From Amia ocellicauda (lineage: Eukaryota > Chordata > Actinopteri > Amiiformes > Amiidae), in the NCBI RefSeq assembly GCF_036373705.1, contig NC_089855.1, positions 5,146,501 through 5,210,500 on the forward strand: 64,000 nt of DNA, given 5' to 3'. The notes beneath the pieces are model-generated. The model made no database searches and was not told the origin of the DNA. It saw only the letters and a program-made list of their open reading frames with translations. Shown here one piece after another: positions 54,401 through 64,000 of this stretch; the stretch's first letter is position 1; each line of letters opens with the position of its first letter. A program made the translations under genes and the position numbers.

Positions 54401-57400
54401 TCGTGCAAGCACAGATAATTCAATTACAATATGAACTCTCTCTCTCTCTCTCTCTCTCTATACAGACAGCTCTCTTCTTTTAGCAAGACTGATTACCATC
54501 TTAGTGTTCAGTCTGTAGCTGTACTATCTGGGTATAAAAAATTGATAGCAAAGTAACTGCTGGCTAGTTTTGAGTTTAATTATTAATATTGCTAGTGTGA
54601 GAGGTTTCAGTTACTCATAAAATGAAAACAATCAGTGCGTACCTCATTATTTATTCACTAGAAGACTAGCAGATATGGGAAATACAGTCCTCAATGCCAA
54701 ACCCATTAAATACATTTACCTCCTTGTGAAATTATATGTAGGAGTCAAATAACGCATTTCGACAGTATAGTTTGCAAATTCTCTGGAGACTGAATATACC
54801 TCTTGCTTATTTTCAGCAAATTCAAAGATGCAGCCTGTGAGACAAGGAACGGAATAATTTAGCAAAACATTAAGGTAAACTGAACAGGACTGCATGTGTC
54901 TTGAATCTAGTCCAGGAAGTGCAGGATGTTCAGTAATGGTGCGTATGATGGGGTCCTGAGTGTGCAGGGGATAAAAACAGTATAAGCAACTGTGAGGTTC
55001 GATAAATAAAATAAAAATATCCCTGTCCTTTTGCATTTGCCACAACCGCTAAAAGCACAGTGCTATATACGGTACAGCGGTTTACCGTGGATCGGGGCGA
55101 GGTGATGCTGCTGCCGATGGAATGACCACTGAAAAAGATCTAAAAACAGGAAGACAGAAAAGAAAAAATAACAAAAACAACATAAAACATGAAAGGAACT
55201 CATGGATAGAGACAGATGGAGGCCTGCGAGGCGAGGAGGATACTGTTTCCATCTGCCACCCGGCCTGGCCTGGTCAGGGCTCGAGATACGCCCCAGTCAC
55301 AGTCACGAGACGGAATTGGGATACCGGCTCTCGGTTCCTCTGCATGGAAATTTGGAGATTGAGTTAGTCCTCCGAGAGAAGAGAAAGGGGAAGTTCATGT
55401 CTACTGCTAGTGGCCCCTTTTGTCAAGTCCGAGTGGCAGATAGAGTAACATAAAACAAGTTGAGATGCAAACAGAAACACAAAGGAATGGAATCAAAATC
55501 TTTCTGAAATGGAGAAATTGCTAGAAATGTTTCAGTGTTCAGTGAGTTGGCCCTTCGTTGGATGACTGAAATGACGGCCCCTTTTGCCACAGTGTCCCAC
55601 TTTAAACCATGTGTTCTGCGCAGCATGAGAAACTGGAGTATCTAGGCCCATGTGTACCCTCTCTGACATTACTGATGCTGTATTAGTGACCAGGTTAATA
55701 GAACTAGGTGTCTTCATGCGTTTCAAAATGGACTACTCTGATCCGGGAGCTGTCGCTGTGGAGTAAGAAGGCAGAACGCATGCTCAACACAAACTTTCTC
55801 AAACTCAACCCACGCTCTGATCCTTGGAGTCTTCCAGCTAGAATCAAAACGAAGTGAGACAGAGTCATTAACGCACAGCAATGGCAGGGAGATCTGCAAA
55901 ACTGTTCTCCGCCGCCTTATGGAACTCATTTTCCAGTGCATCATTTGATTTAAGAGGAAGACACAGCAGCAGACGATAGAATCGCTTCTCTCCTCTAATA
56001 AAACGCACAGAAAGTCGGGTCCCATTCCAGCTGTTTGTGAATATAAATACATGTAGTTTTGCGTGATAGTGGATTCGAAAACTTCTAAACAAACACACAA
56101 ACATTTAAATGAGGGTATCTGTGGTCATCTTCTGTGGTCTGTATTTACAGAAGCTGACGTGTAGGAGTGCGGCGAAGGCGTCCCCGTGGCGTACCTGCTT
56201 CATCTCAGACTTCAGTTTGGTGATGCCCGTGCGCTCGGTCTTGGTGGCTCCAGTATGGCCCAGTTCGTGGATCGATATGGCCGGGCTGGTGGCAGTGGAC
56301 TCAATAGGTCGCACTGTGGACACAGAAACGGGGAATGTGACACAGGAGCCAACTATGTCTGGTGTCCCTTCATATGCTGGCTTGGAATCCCATGAAGGAC
56401 TAAATGCATCAGCTACATAAATAATCCAATACACTAACTGAAAGGAGAAAAAATCTAAAAAGAAGAGAAAAATTACCATTTGTAGTTGTACTGGGGATAT
56501 TATAGCCAGAGTGCTAGAGATGGTAAATGTGAAGACGCTATAATAAACACGACCATCCTTCTCAATCTCAAACACAGGTGGGAGACCTCTCTCAGATCCT
56601 TCAGAGAAAGCACCTGTCATGGCCGTCTCACACACACTGCGCTGCTCATAACAAAGACGGTACTCACTGCTCCTCTCCACCCCAAACTCCTTCCCACTCA
56701 GGATATGATGAAGCAGGTTCTTCATGTCGGAAGGACTCAGGTTCATCAGACTTTCAGACGCCTCTTCACCTGGAACATGGGAGAAGTGTTTCAACTGTGT
56801 TCATCACAAACTGGACACACAAAACATTTAATCTTCTCTAAAACCGCACCAGTACCCCACGGCCATCGGACACTGCGTACGACCTTGTTAAGTCCGGGTA
56901 CCTGAGCAGTGCAGGCTGCGGGCGAGCTCGGTGGCCATCACCTGGATGATGAGGCCGATCCGGAGGCGCAGCATGTCCCCGAAGAGCGAGGGCTGCGACC
57001 GGACGTACATGGCCAGGTACACGATGATCTCCTGTTGGGGAAGAAGATACAGCCAGGGGTCAACACGCATCACGATGACATGATAGCCAATGTAAGGGCT
57101 CAGATTCGGTTCATGCCAACGTAAAACAAATATTTATTATTCTCTGTCAAATTTAAGAAACTCTCTCGGCCCCAGGGCTTGAAGAAGAGGCCCGCACCTG
57201 TGTGAGAACGGCGATGCTGATGTCCTGTCCACTGGCTTCGTAGATCAATTTGTTCAGCTCCTCGGGAGGCAGGGGCCTGTAAACCGGTCACAGGTGCTGG
57301 TTAGAAAACCTGCGTCTAGACTCGATCGAGCCTCACTGTGACTAATACATCCCTAACCCCACTAGCAACCAACTGTACATTTATACTAAATTAAGGGCAG

Positions 57401-58278
57401 CTACCTTAAAGGAGGAGCCGTGCAACAGATAACACAAGCGAAAAATCACAATGGCCCATGCCACTGCCAACACCTGTGCTACATTACCACCCCCCTGTGC
57501 GTGTGCTTGCACTCTCTAATCCTTAACAGGACATCTGCAGGAATGGGTGCGACACAGGCAGCTTGCTGGTGCTAAAACAAGCTGCAGATGTGGCTTTAAA
57601 GTCTGTGAGTCGAGTCAACACGAGGGGGAGACAGGGCCCGGGAGTCTTACGCTGTAATGACTTTCTCCCTCGGCTCCGGAGGCAGGCCCACTGTCAGCTG
57701 CTTGTGGTGCGAGATGAGGTCGGTGCAGGCCTGGAAACGAAACGCACACACTCCTGTCAGTATCAGCCAGTCAACAGACACCAGAACACAAACAGAGCAA
57801 GAAAAGGGGCCTCTCACCTCGGCCAGCACCTCCACCCTCTTGCGCTGTATGCCGGAGATGTAGCGGATCAGGCCCCACTCCTTGGCGCTGCCCGCCTTGC
57901 CGTACAGCTCGTTGAGCAGGGAGTGCACGGTCACCCCGCACTGCCCCGACAGCTTCACGCACCAGTCAGGGCCCCTGCGGAGCACAGCGTGCCATTCAGC
58001 GAGGATTGCACTGCACTACGTTAGGTCAGATCAGTCCCGCTGCACGTCACGTGACAGTTACTGTCCAATCAAATCTAACCATCCGAAGCGGTGTCTGCCA
58101 ATCAAGGACACGGAAGGAGATTAAATCAGTGACTTACTTCAGGGCGAACAGGATGTACAGGATGTCGGCCTGGTCCTGCAGGGTTGGGCAGTCCTTCAGC
58201 TGTTCCACCAGCGAATCACAGTCCACCTTGCCGTGAGCGTCCCGGGGGAGATGAAGATCGAAGTTGAGGTCCTGGGAA

Positions 58279-58323
<45 letters not shown>

Positions 58324-61300
58324 CAATCACTTATCTGATGACAGCATGTTCCCCTGCAGTAATAAGGTCCTGTTTTCTCTCTTTATTATGAACCCACATA
58401 TAGCAACCAACCTTCGTGGTGTGATGTGACTGGGGGACGTCCAGCAGGTTCAGGGACTTGCGGTGTCTGTTTAGGACAGGCACGGCCGGCAGACACATGG
58501 AAACCTCTGCAAGCGAGCGCACGTGGGGTTACTGGCACAGCATGGGTTAACACACACCAACACAGAAAAATACACCTGCCGCCCAGAACGCATGTGAAAA
58601 GTGTACGAACTGTGGCAAAATACATTTGACATCTGGGCCAGTGTTTAAGGCATCATGGCTAGCGAAATGCAAGCAGTGAGTGAAAATAATAAATCAATAA
58701 ATGCTTTACCATCTCAGGAATGGATATGTTTATAATGTCAACCTCAGGGGGTCTCAATCAAATCCCAGAGACTTAAACAGACCCCAGGGCCAGACTTACC
58801 CCAGGTACTCTCCCCCAAAGCCTCAATAAAAGCATCACTTATTAGTTGCTGATCTGTGTGGGCCCTATATATACAGCTAACTTGACATCTAAATATGTAC
58901 CCTGAGAATAGGCACGATGTACTAAAGAAGACCTCAGATTGACCAGACAGGTAAACTGCAGAACCACACAAGAATATTGGAAGAGAGGAATGGGTCATTT
59001 TTGCAAAGCTCCTCACGCTTGGAGCCAAGAGGAGCTTTTCCCTGCAGAACACAAGACCTGAGCTGATTTTGCGTCCCATTTCGGGTTTAAATGAACTTAC
59101 TTGGCACCTGGAATCCCTGGGCCTTGGCCACCATGGACAGGATGTCTCTGGTCGTGTGCTCTGCACTGAACATATGCTGCTGGCCGGCCCTCCGAACGAC
59201 GCAGGGCAGGTGGGTCATGGAAACCGTGCTCTGCAGCAGGTGGTTGATGTACTGGTCGAACTCATCCTTCGAGGTGCCTGACGGGAACAAAACACTAAAG
59301 TTTAAAATGTGCGTGGGAGTGGGTTTTAGGGGAACGGTGTAAAATGTGCCAAATGCTTCCAAAAGACACCAGGACACCACACCCACACTGCACTACATAC
59401 CAGTTCATCAGGAAAGGTCAGAAGGATGGAAATAGTTTCAAACAGATGGTCACACTTTTTTGTGAGAGCCTCAAAGTCATGCCTGTGACCTTCGGCGGCG
59501 GCAGACTTGTAACCACTAGCCAGGCTCCGGCCCGGCACCGCAGCATGGGGCTCCAGCAGGGTCTTTACATCGACAGGTTACACAGTTAATCAGCGCTGGC
59601 AGAACAGCCAATTGAAAACACACATGGACGTGGAGCTGGCTGCACTTCACAAGAGATCTTTTATTTTTTCATTTCGTATCGTCTTTTTCTGCTTATTATG
59701 AATGCTCTCCCCCGACACGTATATGCAGCACCGCAGGTCGTGGAAATATTTACTTCGACTCAAGGGATGAGGCTGTATCTTTTTCCAACACAAACGCGGA
59801 AGTCAGGAGACGGAATACAGACTCGGAGCCATTTCTCACGATGGATTGTTACACCCGTCGAGAACAAGAGCACAATTTCAAATCAAAGTCATAACACTGC
59901 TCAGTTTTACGGTCAGCCACTTACCCTGGTCCGTCACATTGCCTCCTTGTCTTTTCTGCACTTCTGTTGAGTACAGAGTTAATTAGTGTGTTAATTAGCA
60001 CCCCAAACCAGTTACATGAGTCACCCTAAAGTGCAGTGTTTTGTAATTCATGTGACATGCAGACATTTCATATTACAAATTAGTAGCTCTTGCTATTTAA
60101 AAAAAACATGCATTTTAAGTGGATATAGTCGTGTTAGTCATTAATAGGCACGACACCCCCTTAGTACCAGAAAAATCTCTAAACTTGACCCTGACCCACA
60201 GATTATTATGGAGGGCAAAAAAAACTCCTATACTACAGCCCAGTCGTTATTAACCCTTTGAACCATGCAGTGTGGCACCTGTGTGGGAGTAGTCCTGGGG
60301 AGACTCCCCGTCCTCGTACTGCTCCTCACTGACGCTGTCGCACTCGTCCTCCTCCTCCAGCACATTACAGTCTGCGTCCAGGAAGCTCAGGTGGGTGTGG
60401 AAGGAAGTGGTGAGGAAGCTGGCCAGCTGGCCCATCTGCACCCTGCAAACCGACATGGCAAACAGTGTATACCTAGTCTGATAAACCTGTAAGTGCCTGT
60501 ATCGCCATTGCCAGTGGTAATAATACCATCCATTTATTGACTAGGGAAGGCATTTTGTTTTTCATTCAACTTAAGAACATCAGTTTCCCTCATTGTAACA
60601 AGGAAGTTGCGCAAAAAGCGAGAAAAGGCATAAACATACGTGATAATTCTGTGCTCAACCATTCTCCCTGATTGGATCATCATTGAGAAACTACCCACAC
60701 TTATGTAACCGACTTCTCCATTTCAGAACCAGACCACCGGCGGCTGTGAACTCGCACTCGACCTCAGCTACTCATGTTTAACTCACTGCCTGCGCTTTAA
60801 ATCACTGTAGCCTGTGTTCCTAATGAGCTAAAGAGCTGCCATGTGGAGCACTAATCTTCTCTGAAACAGGCATGTCCAAGTAATTAAGGAAACTCTCTCA
60901 ATCATCAGCATGGTGAAATCCCAAAGAAGGATGGGTTTCTCCAGCCTGGCCTGTTCAGGGGAAGTCTCCAGGAAGGGTAAAGTGATATTTACAAATGCCA
61001 CTGGGACCCCCACAGAGGACTCTACAGGAATTCCCTGCGCTTACTGACCTTGCTCCTCCAAAGTATCCATCTTGCAACTTTCGGAGGGTGGCTAGTATGG
61101 CCGGGTCAATGGTCCCGTCGACTTCACCTGCAAGAGAGGAGACAGACGACACTTCAGCGGAGCCTCGTTTCCTGGAGGGGTGGAGAGGACCGGGGGAAGG
61201 AGTCGGCTCGGAGGAGGCCGAGGTCTCGTTTGTGGTACGTACTGAGCATGCTGTGAGTGATGGGGAAGGTGAGGGTGGGCCTCCCCGTCATCCTCCAGCA

Positions 61301-63968
61301 GGTCGAGAGGTAGGCCAGCTCGGTGCGCAGCATCTCCACGATCATCTGGTTGTCCAGAGCCAGGTAGAAGTGGTGCTGGTCAATGAACTGGAGGGAATGG
61401 GAGAGGAGAGGATGGCAAACTCTTTACTGCAGTCATACACCTTGGATTATGCTGGAAAAGGGGCAGAACTAAGGAGAAAGATGGCTACTTCTTCACTGGC
61501 AATCTGTTTCTCAATTAAATGCAATCAGGCGGCATGCTCTTACCTGTGGAGTGAATGTATAGCTGCGATTTCTGAGACTGTACAGCTTCGAGGTTCCCAG
61601 GACCCCGATGTGTCTGTATGGCCGCCCACTCAGCTTCAACTTCTTATTGTTACCTAGTCCGAATACAGAGATACACACGCTATGGAAACACATTTCAAAG
61701 TTTGTATCCCTAACTGACCTATGATAGTCCAGGAGCTCTGACTAAAATACAACACTAAGCCACTGATGGAAAGCAGCACAGGTAAACTCTGCTTTCCACA
61801 CTTCAGCGTCCCTCAGTTAGGAGTCAAGATGGATGTTCTCCATTCAGACACCTCTCACTAGTATGAAGTCTACAGCGTGACATTTCTGTGAAGGCGCTCG
61901 TACCCAGTTTGACATAGATGTGGCTGAGGATGCGGGCCGGCAGGATGCGGATAGGCAGGACCTGGTCAACGGTCTGGACCTCGACACCCTGCTCTCTCAG
62001 AAGGGCCTGGATCTGCTCGGTCTCTGCCACGACACACACTGAACACAGCACAGCACTCAGACTCGCAAATGTCGTTAAACCAAGATTGAAAGATTGAACA
62101 CTTATAGAAACAATGACAGGATAAAACAGTGTGCCATAAGCAACTCAAACATCAGTGTTCATGCCAACAGACCTTGCACAACGACATCAGGCTTGAAAGA
62201 TGTCGAGAACCTCCTGTTGAGGGGATCTATCTCTCCTGGGGCCAGAAAACCCTGTCAAACATCAGGAAAATGAAAATTCAAACCACATTAAAAATATAAT
62301 AATCATAATTTGTCCCACTGAATGCTTTAACAGTATTTGTGTGGCCCATAAACACTTATAAGACCAGGGCACCTGCTACCTGTCGCGTTCCAGGGCTTTA
62401 GTTCTACAATATACAACATCCCTTTCTCTGCACCATCCCCAATTAAAGTGCTTTATCCCCATTCCTGGTAGAACACTAGTGATTGATCTTCACTGACTCG
62501 GAATTCTTGTAAAAGTTGCAAAACAAAAGCAAAATACGTTCGACGGGTGGAGAAACGAGACATTCAAGAGTTAAAACAGACTCAGAGATTACATTTCATC
62601 CAAGAAAAACAAAGATCTCCCCCCATAAAGAGTAAAAGCCTATTAATGTGGTATTTTTGCAGGGAAAATGTACATGAAGGCCAACGATATAATCCAGCAA
62701 AGATTCTCTATGTATCCTAGTGACTGTGTGTTATTTTGCTTAACGCCACCAACAGCTGATCGGCAGTAACGCGAGGCTGCAGCGGGACGCCTTCCTCCAG
62801 ACTCTCTCTGCCAGAGACCCCGGCTTGGCTCCCGGCCCCATCTCGGGGAACTCTTCCTGTGCGTGTGGAGCTCCTGCTTTCTCCTCACTATCGAGCACCA
62901 ATTAGGGAGACAGTTCTTCAAAAAGCACCTTGGGTCCCCCTCACATGTCCGGCAGATGGAGAAAAGTTTTATTAACTTCCCCACTGCCAGGCTCCCCCGG
63001 GGACTCTGAGCACATTAAAGAGGGGCACGCCGGTACAAGTTCACTAATAATTCAGCTTATTAGGCTGGTTTATTTTAACAGGTGGAACCCAGTGAGTTTG
63101 AAGCCGAGGGAAGGGAGATTTACAGTGAAATGCTCTTGTTGTTAAGTGGCCGTGAGGCTCGGAGCACAGGCAGTGTTTTCACATGTGGGGGAGGCTTATT
63201 ACTGTCATTTGCATTGGTCTGGTGCTTTCTGGTCTGGACTGTATGACGGTAAAAACATGCAGGAATGTAACTGTTGATTAATTAAATGTATGTTGCTTTT
63301 ATTGTCATGCGCAGCTGAAATATGGCCCTGGAAATGGGACACCAGTTGACGTGAGAAGCAGGTTTCCGTGTCTTGGAGGATGGGGGCATTGACTGGGACC
63401 ACACGCAGAGATGGTGAGATTCATTACCCACAGAATAACGACGGCCAGGCGAATAAGTAAACAAACGCACATTATATTTTGACATAAAATCATGATTCTC
63501 CATTTGCTCCAGGCAGATGTTTTTACAAGCGGAGAGAAACTGTGTCTCAGAGCAGCCATGTGGTACAGAGACCCTCCGTGACCCCAGCGCAAGGTGGTGG
63601 TCGGGGGGGGAGCCTACCTCAGCCAGCAGACAGCCCAGGATGTAGAGAGACTGGCCCCACATGTGAGGCAACTTCCCTGTCGCCACGCGGTCCACGGTGT
63701 GGGGGCTGCTGTACTCCTCCTCCACCTGTAGCGATGCAATTATTGAACGGAGGGAGGGAAAACTAGAAAAGTCAGGCAAACATTAAATAAACGTTATGTA
63801 TCTATCACGTAAAATGTTTTCATGTTTCTCCAGACAGCTAACAGACCCAGACGGGCACGGAGACGGGCCTACCTTGTCAGCCGGGACCGCGTACAGCTCC
63901 GGCACCAAGCGGATGCCGTTCTTTTTCCGAATGAGAATCCCGTCCAGGGCCTCTCTGTACTCTTCTAC
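51443..63968 (-). CDS. PHKA2: PHKA2, phosphorylase kinase regulatory subunit alpha (partial, 5' end beyond window)
   Basis: Recognised exons, 5' to 3': 63968-63873, 63725-63618, 62251-62173, 62023-61904, 61653-61544, 61387-61243, 61127-61049, 60442-60279, 59277-59101, 58506-58412, 58271-58138, 57974-57818, 57730-57651, 57276-57198, 57031-56902, 56769-56668, 56313-56195, [gap], 55128-55086, 53324-53151, 52892-52839, 52596-52396, 51616-51443. The subunit restrains the phosphorylase kinase holoenzyme of glycogen breakdown. Visible landmarks: end of the glucoamylase-like region ([50 protein letters not shown]), [36 protein letters not shown], and the calmodulin-binding C-terminal part ([33 protein letters not shown]). 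It ends CLMQ, a CAAX prenylation motif. The phase does not close between 56195 and 55128: one or more exons of length 2 mod 3, expected to encode part of the phosphorylated loop, were not found. Synteny favours PHKA2 over PHKA1. Confidence 0.95.
51866..52295. mobile_element. non-autonomous TIR element in last PHKA2 intron
   Basis: Left end GAACCCCTTTTCCACTGGCA and right end CCCATGGAAAAGGGGTATC are imperfect inverted repeats. The subterminal regions are rich in CCGACCCGG/CGGGTCGAA-type sequence (for example GACCCGACCCGGACCGGACC). No transposase frame. Such elements are usually hAT-like in fish; the superfamily is inferred. Confidence 0.5.
54437..54459. repeat. (TC)n microsatellite
   Basis: About eleven TC units in a PHKA2 intron. 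Confidence 0.85.
58279..58319. repeat. (CA)n microsatellite
   Basis: About 20 CA units, eight bases upstream (in gene direction) of the PHKA2 exon at 58271-58138, close to its acceptor. Confidence 0.9.
59278..60278. other. PHKA2 intron
   Basis: The exons on either side join directly in phase ([17 protein letters not shown]). An open minus-strand stretch inside (59575-59393) is not part of the gene model. No mobile element recognised. Confidence 0.45.
62252..63617. other. PHKA2 intron
   Basis: No exon recognised; flanking exons join directly in phase ([15 protein letters not shown]), as in the human protein. The part near 62620-63140 has balanced composition and could hold conserved non-coding sequence. 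Confidence 0.4.
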
Positions 63969-64000
63969 CTGCGAATATCCACAAACACAGCCATACAAAC

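Noticed and set aside
54782-54845. Possible small PHKA2 exon on the minus strand (CTCACAG acceptor, GTATAT donor)
   Set aside because: Encodes no recognised PHKA sequence, and the exons at 55086 and 53324 already join in frame (RST-RCSS).
55868-56104. Open frame on the minus strand in the interval where a PHKA2 exon is missing ([15 protein letters not shown])
   Set aside because: No similarity to the PHKA phospho-loop and no convincing splice sites; kept only as a place to look.

Overview
The window reads as vertebrate nuclear DNA, most likely from a ray-finned fish. Genes are split into short exons with GT-AG introns. Intergenic DNA holds (AC)n and (AT)n microsatellites, Tc1-type transposons, CR1/L2-like LINE 3' ends and a fish-type SINE tail. 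All gene models were built by hand: splice sites were chosen so that reading frame and intron phase agree across each junction and the protein matches a known family. Species cannot be named from sequence alone.

Left to right, four genes keep the order and orientation of human Xp22.13 (CDKL5 +, RS1 -, PPEF1 +, PHKA2 -). (1) 768-7961 (+): the last four coding exons of CDKL5, with a fish-specific Arg/Asp repeat. (2) 12035-15585 (-): a complete six-exon RS1 (retinoschisin) of 224 aa, the same length as human, including the 26-nt exon 2. (3) 22375-36443 (+): a complete 16-exon PPEF1 of 707 aa with N-myristoylation signal, IQ motif, PPP phosphatase core with a serine-rich insert, and EF-hands. (4) 51443-63968 (-): 19 recognised exons of the C-terminal two thirds of PHKA2, running off the right edge and ending in a CAAX motif.

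Two further genes lie between these. At 17586-17943 (+), between RS1 and PPEF1, is a small intron-containing H2B-like histone gene with TATA box, CCAAT box and poly(A) signal; the protein would be short (89 aa) and lacks most of the H2B C-terminal helix. At 39333-48429 (+), between PPEF1 and PHKA2, is an 11-exon gene for a secreted 1108-aa protein: signal peptide, two sushi domains, a roughly 590-aa Ser/Thr/Pro-rich region encoded with a third sushi domain in one 1959-nt exon, then seven EGF domains. I do not recognise a named orthologue. These two are the best candidates for undescribed biology here.

Mobile DNA sits in PPEF1 introns (two internally deleted Tc1 copies of one family, and one longer Tc1-like element with about 205-bp inverted repeats), in CDKL5 intron 3 and PPEF1 intron 1 (LINE 3' ends), upstream of the histone gene (a fold-back element) and in the last PHKA2 intron (a TIR element). 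The protein-coding genes are not known to form one pathway; their linkage is ancestral synteny.
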